Below, piece by piece: positions 21,076-32,253 of a stretch of DNA of 64,000 nucleotides (positions within the stretch are counted from its first letter, which is position 1; each line of letters begins with the position of its first letter). Made by a program: the position numbers and the translations under genes. The notes under the pieces were generated by a model, which worked only from the letters and a program-made list of their open reading frames with translations, ran no database searches and had not been told where the DNA came from. This DNA is from Physcia stellaris. Lineage: Eukaryota; Ascomycota; Lecanoromycetes; Caliciales; Physciaceae. The DNA lies in NCBI GenBank assembly GCA_018902385.1, contig JABSSW010000008.1, positions 496,001 to 560,000 on the forward strand, given 5' to 3'.

Positions 21076-22275
21076 ATGTCGTTCATCACCAATTGCACCA
21101 TCTGCAACAAGCCGAATGCTAAGCTCTGCACCCAGTGCAAATCGGCCGCCTATTGCTCCTCCCTTTGCCAGGAAACAGACTGGTCAACCCACAAATTACT
21201 TTGCAAGGCATTCGGCACAAAGGGAGACCGTCCTTCAAGCGACCATTACCTTGCTATTCTGCTACCAGAACAATCTCAACGACCGAGGCTTGTCTGGGTC
21301 AAGCACGAGTATATCCCCGGAGATGAGATCGACCCATCTTGGTATAAGCCCGACATTCTTGAGCTACTAAGCGAAATACGGCCTGCCGATTGTGAAGATC
21401 GTCGCATCATCCACCGGAACGAGCTACGAGACTTTTCCATGAATGATACAGTATGGGTATACTTTCGCGATAGTGCATTAACAGATGGATCCAGTAGCAG
21501 TCAATCTCTAATTGAGATAACAAAAGATCAGCACCGTCATGAGTGGAGAGGCCCGATCGTCGTCATTCGTAGCGAAGGCATCACCCTAGACCCTCTGGGC
21601 TGCAAAGATGTGACACTTGCAGACCTTCGCTGTGCGGCAGATTACTTCATAGCTTATGGTGCCGACGAAAGGGGGACAGATCCGAAGTATCCAGGATTTT
21701 GTGTGGAAGGCGTCAAGATAAGCTGTGTTGGTGACAAAGTGATACATGGCGATCAAAGATTCTCAGCGCTCCGCGTGCCGATGGACCACCCTATGTTCAG
21801 AAACGAAACATCGATACCCATCTCGAGGCTCCTTGAAATGCCGCTGTTAGCACATCAGCTTCGCCCCGAAACGACGTGGAAGAATGATGGCGACTTTGAA
21901 CGCTTTCAAGGCAGATGGCCTTATGATAACGAAGCCGCAACGTTCCTGCACATGGACTCCAACCCAGACAGCGATGGGTGGGGCTGGGCTCCGATGAGGT
22001 GGCAGAGCCGTGTAGGAAGTGTGCTTGTGGTTCGGCAGGATCTGAAGCCTCTGGTTCCTGAGCACATCGATGTGCTGTGCGATTACTGCCAGTCCACGTT
22101 ACAGCCAATATTCGAGGCCTCTTTGGAGGGCAGCCGAAGTAAAGAGGATGTCGTGAACTTTATTACGAGGAAGAAGATGGGAGAACTTTTCGAGCTCTAT
22201 CGCAAGGAGATGGTGGATTGCTATGAAAGCGAGCAAGAGATGGAGCGTTGGAAGAACTTACCTTCAGTCTTCTAG
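21076..22275 (+). CDS. MYND zinc-finger protein
   Basis: Choosing ATG 21076 gives 399 residues starting directly at the zinc finger. C7, C10, C18, C21, C27, C31, H39 and C43 follow the MYND pattern (CTICNKPNAKLCTQCKSAAY, then CSSLCQETDW). MYND domains bind two zinc ions and usually serve protein-protein contacts. The remaining 350 residues hold no domain I recognise but read as a folded globular protein (phrases RLVWVKHEYIPG, WRGPIVVIRSEG, DLRCAADYFIAYG, GSVLVVRQDLKPL). An upstream in-frame ATG at 20866 would add 70 residues of low-quality sequence. The single-exon frame is intact. Similar MYND proteins are common in ascomycetes, mostly uncharacterised. Confidence 0.85.
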   Translation: MSFITNCTICNKPNAKLCTQCKSAAYCSSLCQETDWSTHKLLCKAFGTKGDRPSSDHYLAILLPEQSQRPRLVWVKHEYIPGDEIDPSWYKPDILELLSEIRPADCEDRRIIHRNELRDFSMNDTVWVYFRDSALTDGSSSSQSLIEITKDQHRHEWRGPIVVIRSEGITLDPLGCKDVTLADLRCAADYFIAYGADERGTDPKYPGFCVEGVKISCVGDKVIHGDQRFSALRVPMDHPMFRNETSIPISRLLEMPLLAHQLRPETTWKNDGDFERFQGRWPYDNEAATFLHMDSNPDSDGWGWAPMRWQSRVGSVLVVRQDLKPLVPEHIDVLCDYCQSTLQPIFEASLEGSRSKEDVVNFITRKKMGELFELYRKEMVDCYESEQEMERWKNLPSVF

Positions 22276-23231
22276 AGATACATATCGAATTCTCAAATGT
22301 GTAATGAGAAATACCTACGCTGACATTTACTACGGATATATCTTCAAGTTGAGCGCCGGAGACGTCCAGCTTTGGAAGCGAAGGAAGGAGTGGTTCGGAT
22401 TTTATTCAGGCCTAGGCCTATGCCTGAACCAAACCTTCTTTTACTTTACCCAACCTAGCTTTGAATCGGAGTCTTCCTTCCAGCACACGCCTGGATGGCA
22501 CCTACCGCCCGTTCCACATTCCTGAACGTCCTTCTCTTTGTTCTTGTGGTATTTCCTTCCGCTTAAGTCGACAAGTGATGAGGTTCTTGATTTGGAGTGT
22601 TGCGGCCTTTTCGGGGATCTCCGTCATTCGAACGTTTTAGATTTTGTCCCCGGTTGTATGGTGCAGCTGCAATTAATTGATTGATATTTAGATGCACAGC
22701 ATTGGGATACTGGGCTTATAATTCGCCAGTATCAGTGCAGCATCATGTGCGATTGGTAGACAGGTAGAGCATGTCGTTGTTGCGGAGACAACATTGTCGT
22801 TTGTCTGCGGACCTCATTAAAATTTAACATGCCCACTTGCCTCATGGAACATTATTTGAGCTTGACTCAAGACATGGTACAGTCAGTGTCACAAATGGAT
22901 GGAAAAATCTTTTTCACTCCCAGGCTCATGCGCCCTCGAGGCGTATTGCCATTCGCTTAATCCTGCTGTCTACAATTTTACCGGGATGCCCTTGCCAGCT
23001 GTTCTCCAGGCTTAAATGGTGCGCTTAAGAATGACAACAGGTAGCCATGCGCGAAAGACACTTCCCAGGGATCTATGCGACCGGATTTGCTCCGATGATC
23101 TGCCGGCAATACTGATCTGCTCTACTCGTACGTTCTAGGAAAGCCAGCAATTTCGCATCTCGGCTTGCCTGCTCATCATCCGCATTACCGGCTTTTTCGA
23201 GATTATGGATCGTCGCATCGGCGATGTTGCA
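22276..23231. other. Intergenic, no gene seen
   Basis: No ORF is supportable. The segment ends at the terminal inverted repeat of the AT-rich transposon. Confidence 0.45.
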
Positions 23232-23273
23232 CCATCCCCTCCGCATCCAATTAGTGAAATTTAGCGTGTTTAT
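23232..23273 (+). repeat. Left terminal inverted repeat
   Basis: This copy is a perfect reverse complement of 30525-30566 over 42 bases. Similarity continues loosely inward (GATCTC shared about ten bases further). Confidence 0.85.
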
Positions 23274-24172
23274 ACGCGATCTCTTTTCCCCACTTCAATC
23301 ATCATTACTTCACCAAATTTACGTGTATATGTGTATAATTCAGTGAAGAAATTCGATAGTATATAAACATTCAATAAGTGAAATATGATTACATTCGGAG
23401 TTCATTTGAGATTATCGAATCACTTTCAAATGTTTTCAAACATTTACAGACTCATTATTGATCAAAATATTCGTATTGCATTCTTTTCGAGTCATGATAA
23501 ATCTTGAAGCATTCAAATGACACGCATAGATTCATTTTACATGTCATACAGTAATCAAACGTTTTACGGCTCGAACGATTTTGTAAATTGATATTTCTTG
23601 AAATCGTTTTCGAGATTTCGTGTAATCATTGATCGAACAATCACTTCACTCACAATAAATTGATTTGATATACTTTGACGACTGATGTATGATATTTGAA
23701 TTTCGTAAAAATTCTTCAATCAATTTTTGAGTAAATACACGTTGATCTCGATGACTGAAATTTTTCGTTGATTGATGATAATTCATACGATATATACGTT
23801 CGTATTGATCGAATTCATTGATTCGTTTCGTTCATTTGATTTGTTCGAATCGTGATATCGTCAATTCATTTCGAAATTGATTTGCACGATTCGCATGATT
23901 CATATGAAAATTGTATTGCATTGCAATAATGAGTTTCGAAATCATCGCGAAATTTTCACAACATGAAATCATGTAAAATATTTTTATCGTTGATCAAAGC
24001 GTATAAAACGAAATTTTGATTTGTGTGTAAAACGAAATTTGTTTTTCATACGATCATGAAATTCGATTGCTGACTCGTCGATTGCAAAATGATTTTCAAA
24101 ATTAATAAACAAAAATAATCGATTTTTGAAAACATTCAAAGCGATTTCGATTTTTCAAAATCATGATGCATT

Positions 24173-24478
24173 TGTAAGATACGGAGTGTGGCACCAGAGA
24201 TGTATAGCCGGAGACGATATTATGCCTAGACTAATAACTGCAGAACTAATTGCCTTGCAGGCCCCTCCTTATATAATCGTTCTGCCTGTTCAATTGTACG
24301 AATAGATCGAGCAACGTGCTTCAATTGCAAGCCACTCGGCTTACTGCTTGTTGTTGTACAAAGAGGTGCAAACAGCATTCCTCCGGATCCGGTGTTTGCT
24401 CTGCAGGTGGCCAGCATACCTCAGCCCTGCCGGGGTTCGGCCATACTTCCTGCCGGCCTGGACCCTGAGTGCCTTACA
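24173..24478 (+). repeat. 5' LTR
   Basis: It is a direct copy of 29589-29898 with TG...CA ends and a 6-base terminal inverted repeat (TGTAAG/CTTACA). A TATATAA-like box lies near 24271-24278. Confidence 0.85.
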
Positions 24479-26019
24479 TGCGCCCCCTCCTTAGCACCGA
24501 AGTCCCTTGAGGTGACCTCCTTCCATGCTCTGCATCGAGGTTCCTGGGCTGGTGTATCTGTATGCTGATTTGGCGGCTTGGAGGAGCACTGTCATCCTGA
24601 CCTCCGCACCGAATCGTTGGCTTGGGGGACCACTGTCGCCGTGACCCCCGCACCGAATTTCGACCTTCTCGCAACCCCTAGCCAGCCTGCGTTAAAAACC
24701 TGAGAGAACACCTTCGTGGGTGGCCCAGGAAAAGCATGGTCTGGTGGCTCGTCTGCCTTGCTGCTTCCAGTATCGAGAGCCTGATTTCGTACAATCCACA
24801 GCCCCCGATATGGTGACTGACAGCTGACTTGTTGACAGCGAGACCTGGGTCCGAGTCCTTATTTACCTCCTATTTCTCCCTGCTCCCTATACTGGAATCG
24901 ATGAGTTGCTTCGAAGGGGGGGGGGGGTTAGCCGCGAGAGGCGCCGAATAGACGCGACCGCATTGAATACATCAGGCTTCGAAATCTGCTCGATTTCCTA
25001 CACTCCACCTCACATCCACATACTCAACGCTCCGTTAGACCGGGCAGCAGCCTCTGAAAGTGTTTCTGACACGGTTCAGCCCTCCATGCGCCGTAAGCCC
25101 TAGGCAGTAAACAGCACAGAGTTGATGACATGAGGCCGTGATGCTCGACTTGAGTGCCGCGATACTTGCATGACTGTTCGAGTCAGTTACATCGTCAAAG
25201 GAATTATACCTGCAGTGTGCGCTCGGCGTCGAACACGCCATGATACCGGACTGCTCTCGAGTCGATTGTATCATCAAAAGACTGCATTCGCCGTGCTATT
25301 GGCCTTCAGGTACCTTCCCGTTGTACGGCGTCTCCGAGACTTGGCCGCGATATTGGCACGATGACATGACTGTTCAAGTCAGTTGTATCGCCGAAGAACT
25401 GCACCTGCGATGCAGTTGACTTCCAGGTACGTCTCTGGTGTAACGGCTTGTCCGTTTTGTCAATGCCGATGTCTTATAGCTGATACGTGGGTTTTAGCGG
25501 AGCTTTCTTCCCCCTTTTAGCTTGAACCTCCTCGGCAGCGAGACATGGAAGACGTCATTGCATAGACGTTATTTGACTGATTTGAGTCTTAAGCTATGCA
25601 CGTTTAAAAGCATCGTGGCTTTCCGTGCATTGGCTTGTAGGCTTGACTTATCTTTGAAAGACTCCGGTAGGACTTCGAGCGATGATAACTGAGTTCTGCA
25701 TGCCCTGCAGGCAGACTGCCGCCATGAAGCCAGATAGCGTTTATGAGATTTCTGCGATCACCACATTGTGAGTACACAGTTCATGCTCTACTCTCTGGTA
25801 GTTTGCTATGAGATTCACGTAAAGTTAGCCCATTTCAATTTCATTGAACGGGGACGATAGCTTATCGTGTAACTTGTGACGAGATGCTTGCTGCAGATCT
25901 CTGATCCATGCTTGCATGCCTAGGTCCTGCCAAGATGCCTGAATGGCCCATATCTCGCAGTTTGCAACCCCGTGCACATGCTAGGATATCATGAGTTGTT
26001 CTGCTTGCTTGCTCCTCCT

Positions 26020-26330
26020 GTATGCTTCAGTCCGGACGAGATGCCTTAACAGTTGACCTGTATCTCGCTTCCGACTTGTTGCATTGCACGGAAAGTATAC
26101 TTAAGTCCTGACGAGATGCTCTGCTTGCTTGCAGCTCTCGCATGCCTCGCAGTCTATCTATCCTTGTTCACATGCTCGGGCCTTGCATGCTAGGATATGA
26201 CGAGATGTCGTTGACGCATGCCTCGTCCTTTGACTCCTTCCGTATGCTTCAGTCCGGACGAGGTGCCTTGCCAATTGGCCTGTATCTCGCTTCCGACTTG
26301 TTGCATTACACGGAGAGTATGAAGTTCTGA
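26020..26330. repeat. Diverged direct repeat inside the LTR element
   Basis: Two copies of about 80 bases, near 26020-26100 and 26245-26325, share gcttcagtccggacga, cctgtatctcgcttcc and gacttgttgcatt. They lie about 225 bases apart. They belong to the non-coding interior. Confidence 0.65.
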
Positions 26331-26655
26331 CGAGATGCCTTTATCAACGGCCTAAATCTCTCAGTTTCTGACTTCTGTTGACATGCTCAGGTTTTGGACC
26401 ATGCTTGCATGCTAGAATCATGCTCGGTGTTCGATGAACGACCTTGCTTACTTGATTCGGCCAACATTTGCTTCAAGGTGCGTTCCACACCGAAATGCTT
26501 GGCCAGGGAGATTGTCACATTCCATGACGTCCTTCCTAAAACTCGATGAGACGTGCAAGCAGCTCTTGTGCCATAGTACTCCATCTTCGTTGTGCCAATG
26601 CCGGCGTGACATACCAGGAGTAGCTAATTCCTGCCTCACTTGAACCGCACGGGAC

Positions 26656-26744
26656 TTGAGACAATGGACGGATTCAGACATCGAGAGCCGTCGTCATTGC
26701 TTGACAATGAACGGGTTCAGACATCGAGAGCCGTCGTCATTGCT
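26656..26744. repeat. Tandem repeat of about 44 bases, two copies
   Basis: Units ending at 26700 and 26744 share ttcagacatcgagagccgtc gtcattgc with few differences; they directly adjoin each other in the element interior. Confidence 0.75.
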
Positions 26745-26869
26745 TACTTTACTTCAGATTCTTGGATATGCTCCTGCCCAGCCACCCCATGGGTCAGACT
26801 CGAGGATTCGCGCATTACCAGTACTACTCATCGGCGACCACGTCTGGTGCACAACCGAGAGTGTGAGGA

Positions 26870-27080
26870 CGAGATCACCCGAACACGGGGTCTTTCTCTA
26901 TTTCCTCTATTGAAGATCTCCCGGAGGACGTTATGTTCAGGCAGAACGAGGTCACCCGAGCACGGGGTACTTCCTCGTTGATAGGAGTCCGAATTTGCAA
27001 CTCCCCTTCGAAGATCACCCGAGCACGGGGTCTTTCTTCTCGTCTGACTTGAAGCTCACCCGAGCACGGGTTACTTGCTT
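26870..27080. repeat. Spaced short repeat TCACCCGAGCACGGGG, four copies
   Basis: Copies start near 26875, 26953, 27016 and 27057, each followed by T(A/C)(C/T)TT. Spacing is irregular (about 78, 63 and 41 bases). Each unit contains the near-palindrome CCCGNGCACGGG-like core. Confidence 0.7.
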
Positions 27081-29588
27081 CTTGTCTGGCTTGACTTCAG
27101 CATTTCTGCTTGGCCGCATCGAGATGACTTGGCTTCCGCATTTTTGCTTGGCCGCACCGAAATGGCTTGAAGGATCACTATCGCCGTGACCTCCGCATCT
27201 AGCAGGCTCGGATTGATCGAGACGTCTGCAGAGGCCGTCGTAAATACAATGACGATTACTACTAAAGTCTCTCCCTCAGTGATCTTCTGATCAAGCCGCT
27301 TGTCGTGCCTGCTGAGGTTTCGGTGATACTATGGCCAGAGCCCTGCTTTGTTCTGGGCGTCGGTCTCCACACGGACGGCCTAGCCGAATCGAACTATTGC
27401 AGGATAGATGCTTTCAAGATCGTGCTTCGTCGAGAAAGGCTGGAAGGCCTCGAAAGTTTATCGAGCGACCATGCTCTGCTTTAACTTCTGCTTACGAAGC
27501 TCTGCTGAATCCTTTAGCATTGAGGTCAAGGGATCAGACCTACTGAAACCCCTTGTTATGCGTCGGGCATCTTGTATAGCAATCCATCTTGCTGCATCTG
27601 CACACCGTCGGGGGACGACGAAGCTTCTTGCTTCTACGTCTGCACAACCTCAGGGGAGACGAGCTACGCTTCATGAAGTGTAGGACTCCTGAATAGAGGT
27701 GAGAGGGACGGAATGCCTGATAAGGCCATTCCTTAGATACGTTTGAGTAGGCCCTCGATACTTGTTAGCCATCTTTCGACACGAAGTAGATAGAACCTTG
27801 AGGGTGATTTCTTGCCCGGCTTCGAGCCCATTGCATACTGATGACCCATTGCGGGCTCGTCAAACATATCGCAGACCCGTCAGGCCTGCTGCATGTGCAT
27901 TGAGCAGATTGTATGTCCGTCAGGCCCATGATCCGTCAGATACATGACCCAATGACTTCGCAAACTCCTTGCGAATGGATATCTCTGCCTTCGATCTCCG
28001 GTAGGGCTGGAAGTACATGAGTTCATTGCTCAGGGTGCGCCTCATGCGGAGTCATGCCCATATCACAGATGACTCGTACGAATGTGCCGAAGGTTCTGTC
28101 CTTGCTATAGGTAATAGAACCGACTGATTCTTCGGGCCCGAGGTGCTCGAAACGGTTTATGGTGGAGAGGTTTCGCATTGAAGAGTGCCAAGGCCGAGAT
28201 ATTCACGTTGGCCTTGCTGCACCCACACGGTTTGACGAAATCGGCTGATTCAGACCAACTCCTAGAAGCGTCTACGGCTGTTCTTATTCAAGACTGATAC
28301 TCGTACGAAACAGCCGTCAATGGCCTGAGCTGGTTGCCGTTCAAGACCACATCATCGTGGCTAGGGACCTGAAGCGAAACTGCTCGAGTTCAGCAAGAAC
28401 ATTACTTTCGAACTGACCTTCATATTGCAATTAGCCATGCAAGGCTTCTTGCGACAACGCTTGGTGATAATGCCAGCAAAGCTCGTCGTCAGGGGCCCTT
28501 TAATGCTATTGCTCATTGCTTGGTTACTGGGCATCCACTATGCGGACTTGACTGGAGGTGACCAGGCCGTCCAGTTGTTGTTCGTCTTCGGGGCTAGTTC
28601 TTACAAAACCAGTATCCTCCTACAGGAACAGTACTGAACTCTTACAATCGTATCAGATGCAGTCCTTGCTTGCCACATCCGCGGCTCGCCTCCTTGGCCT
28701 ATTGCACTTGGGCGATTTCTCGGCCATCGAAGAAACTTCCTGTTGAAGTCGCCATGTGGTTTCCTGATGAGAATATCCTACTGTGCTCTTGTTGAAACAA
28801 TACAGGGCTCTTGCAGCCGTATCAGGTGCAGTCCAGCTTGTTGCATATAGCTTTGGCTTTGACTGGACCTCTATTAGCCTTATCGATTTCGGATTACCTA
28901 CCGCCTTCTTGATCTTAAAAGGCATTGTATCCATGCGATTCCGTAGCCGTCAGAAAGCTCTTGTTCAGGCCGTCGTCTGCCCTGATTGAGACCGGCATCC
29001 GACCTGCTCTTGAGGATGTTAGGATACCCTGACTCTTGATGCTCTGAACTGAAAATGCCGGCCATAACCGTTGCTCTCGCGTTGTTCCTCGATTGCTTGA
29101 GTGTAGCATATCCATTTCGCATGGGAGCTCCGGCGAGCTGCGCAGGCTTTTCCCACCGTCTTGATGTTCTTGGCCTGTGGTTACTGCTATGGGTAACCTA
29201 GGGCTTGGAATAACTGGCGCTTGTCGCTGGAGATGTCGACGAGGCCGAATGGTTGAAGCCAATGGTGTAGGCTCGTTGTATCGAGGTGGATAGCTTGCTC
29301 TTGAAGCTCCGCATTGAAGCTTCTGTCTTGTAGCTCTTCAAGCTCGTGCTCGATTCCTAGACTGAACAATACATGATAGTATGGCAGTACAACCAGCCTG
29401 GGTTGCGATACTTAGCTGTATAGTATACAGTCTCCCTCTCGACCTGCTTCTCGTCCAGACTCTCGTAGGATCGATACCTCGTCCAGATCGAACGCTCGAG
29501 AACGTAACAGCACGTCCAGCCATTGAACTGCTTGACTGCTAGCTATACACGAGTGGTGCTAACCGGTAGGTTATTGTAGTTATTAGAA

Positions 29589-29898
29589 TGTAAGATACGG
29601 AGTGTGGCACCAGAGATGTATAGCCGGAGACGATATTATGCCTAGACTAATAACTGCAGAACTAATTGCCTTGCAGGCCCCCTATTATATAATCGTTCTG
29701 CCTGTTCAATTGTACGAATAGATCGAGCAACGTGCTTCAATTGCAAGCCACTCGGCTTACTGCTTGTTGTTGTACAAAGAGGTGCAAACAGCATTCCTCC
29801 GGATCCGGTGTTTGCTCTGCAGGTGGCCATGGTGCATACCTCAGCCCTGCCGGGGTTCGGCCATACTTCCTGCCGGCCTGGACCCTGAGTGCCTTACA
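29589..29898 (+). repeat. 3' LTR
   Basis: It is a direct copy of the 5' LTR, followed at once by the GCATT target duplication. Confidence 0.85.
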
Positions 29899-30524
29899 GC
29901 ATTGTTGTATGACATATATTGACTAAATTCAACGTTCAAATAACGTTCAATGATTTGATATCGATCGCGATTGAATGATGAATTGTGAAAATTTTTTTGA
30001 AATCAAAATGATTGAATTGTTGCGTTTTCTGCAAAATTCTGAATTATTTGAATGCGTATAGCAATTCACCGACGTAATTTCATCATAATGAATGCATTTC
30101 AGTTGATTTCGAAAGTATAAATCGTTTGATTGATGTGATGAAACAATAAATCGAATATCGATTGCAAAAGAAAAAAAAACAATTGAACGAATTTTCAAAA
30201 CGTCATATAAACGTGATGCGCAATTCAAATAATCGATGAATAAATGTAATAAAAATGTATAATCAAATTCAAATGTTTGAATGATTTTTTTGTTTCAATA
30301 CAATGAAACGTCGTTTTTTCGATTTCGAAATGAGGACGTTTGCATCGACGCGTGTTTTCTTCTCTTTTTGAACGATGATTAGCTCAAATGTTGGCTCAGC
30401 AAATGACATATTGTTCTAGAATGTAATAGATTCGATTCAGACGATTCAAACGACGTCGCAATGACTAGAATAGACGTATTATTGATGGAGTAATCGTGGT
30501 TGCAGATTGGGGGGAGATCACGAA

Positions 30525-30566
30525 ATAAACACGCTAAATTTCACTAATTGGATGCGGAGGGGATGG
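30525..30566 (-). repeat. Right terminal inverted repeat
   Basis: It is a perfect reverse complement of 23232-23273. Similarity stops sharply outside the repeat. Confidence 0.85.
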
Positions 30567-32253
30567 GCTGTCTTACTACGTCGCTGTTCCGCCATTTACT
30601 AGACTATCTATCGTTACGAATCTAACATTAGATATCAACTCCAGCAATCCCGTCAACGATGCGAGCGTGCTCAGTTGCAGGATTCTCGTACAATTACCCA
30701 GTCTTGAGAAGCGGATAATTTCTTACCTAGATTTATACTTCATGTGGTCGATCCACTGACTACTCGTATATCGATTAGTTGTAGAATTCAGACCTTCGAG
30801 GTGCTACCTACGGGCATGGACCATGACGCGGTTCTCTGAGCCTCTGAGAGGAAGACTCCAAGACTGTGACTTAGACTGAGACAGCTGGCGACAAGGGTTG
30901 AGTGCCGGCGTAGCTGCAAGGCTATACTAGTACTAGCAGCACAGCTACTTAAGCGCGACACGCCGCCCTTGCCCACCGGATTTTACTGTAGCTGGTCAGG
31001 AAAACGCAAACATCGTTAGAATGGCTGAGGAGGAGGTCCATGTCCATTGTCCATTCTGATCTCATGCAGTCCTTGCGCATGCTGCTGCAGGCTCAACTCG
31101 ATCACACGCCATGCAGCCCATCGGTTTTACTGTGGAGACTGCTGCAGCAAGCGGCCCGCCGGCACATCATCTTTAACTTTTGACGGCGGCCACTTGGCAA
31201 TGGTCGACTCGCGGCGAGCTCGCAATCCTCGTTTGATTTTCGGCCTGACCAATTACAGCTACAAAAGCCCCGCTATTAGTGTAGCACTGTTATGCATTAG
31301 CACTCACTTTGTGACTTCAGCCAAGCGTGTAATCACGCTATTCGACCCCGCTGGCGGTTTAGATGCCTGAGACTGCAGACGGGGCTTTGGACGATCTTTC
31401 TCGGTCTCTAAGTATCCAAAGCCGTACAAATTTACTGACGGCTGGCGATCAAATCAGAAGCTGCATCACTCCTCATTCTCTGTCTCGTTGTTGTGCAGTG
31501 GAACCTCACATCTGTCTTTCATCTACGTGCAACACAGGAGAGCGCGATTTTTGCTTGTGATTGCTTGCAGATGGAGATGTGCACCTGTCACTTGATCGAC
31601 CAGAGTGAATCCGTTAGGACCAAATCAAATGATCTTGAACTCACGGCGAAGACGAGATGAGCCTGCGACAACTCGATCCTCCATTTAATAATTAATGGCG
31701 GATTGGTCGACGGTCGTCCGACTTCCGAAGGATATGTGTTCCGGGGATGTAGATCATGTAGCTTTTGCGTTGCTGGCAAGACTGACCACCCGCTGCCCCC
31801 TACCTTAGTAAGCTTGGGACTAAACTTCAAGCACCACCCAATCTACCTTACCCCACTCGCCCTTTTAAGGTGATTGGAGTCGATCGCCGCCGAGCGACTC
31901 TCTCTTTCAGGTCGCTACCACATGGCTGACACTTACCCGCCATACTACTCTACTCAAGCCTCCTTAATCATAGACGCCGTTCCAAGCTAGAAGGGTGTTT
32001 CGTCCAGTTAATCACAGGGACCCTGCACCAAGCCTACTGCAGGCGAAGCTTAAGAAAGCTTTCGACCCCTATCCAAACCTCCCTACATGGCCAAAACATT
32101 GTTCGAAAGGGTGACATCGGTATTGTTGGACTGAGTGATCAATCTCTCTTGAACTACACCTGCCGTCAGCTGGTCGTACCATCGGACCCAGAGCAGCACA
32201 AGACAGCACTCAAAGACACAAGAGAATATTGGGGTCGACTGCGGTATTCCAGC
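30567..32253. other. Intergenic, no gene seen
   Basis: No ORF with recognisable protein. 31047-31560 holds two overlapping-type ORFs of low quality. The promoter of the following gene must lie in the last few hundred bases. Confidence 0.4.

Larger units (their letters stand above)
24173..29898. mobile_element. LTR retroelement, non-coding interior (LARD-like fossil)
   Basis: Two direct repeats of about 306 and 310 bases bound the element; both begin TGTAAG and end CTTACA, the TG...CA ends of LTRs. A perfect 5-bp target duplication GCATT lies at 24168-24172 and 29899-29903. The interior of about 5.1 kb shows no gag or pol in any frame; instead it is built of short diverged tandem repeats. The element is thus best described as a large non-autonomous LTR derivative. 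LTRs differ by only about 1% plus one short indel, so insertion is recent. It sits inside the AT-rich DNA transposon and does not share its base composition. The superfamily (Copia or Gypsy) cannot be told. Confidence 0.8.
23232..30566. mobile_element. AT-rich TIR DNA transposon, split by an LTR element
   Basis: The ends are 42-bp perfect inverted repeats (23232-23273 and 30525-30566), beginning CCATCCCCTCCGCATCC. Removing the nested LTR element leaves about 1.6 kb (arms 23232-24172 and 29904-30566), the size of a Tc1/mariner or pogo-type transposon. No transposase frame survives in the arms, which are strongly AT-rich. Within the repeat, TA lies at 13 bases from the inner CGCATCC, so the true border could be TA/GTGAAATTTAGCG with a longer symmetrical flank. 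No clear target duplication is visible outside the 42-bp repeats. The superfamily is an inference from size and possible TA border. Confidence 0.7.

Noticed and set aside
21847-22108. Minus-strand ORFs opposite the MYND gene
   Set aside because: Shadows of the well-supported plus-strand coding frame.
24916-24927. 12-base G run as a functional quadruplex
   Set aside because: A single homopolymer without spaced G tracts; more likely replication slippage in the element interior.
26870-27080. CRISPR-like spaced repeats
   Set aside because: Eukaryotic context, irregular spacing, only four imperfect units inside an LTR element.
23232-30566. AT-rich island as product of ordinary CpA-directed RIP
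   Set aside because: CA and TG steps remain frequent in the arms, and the LTR element between them is not AT-rich.
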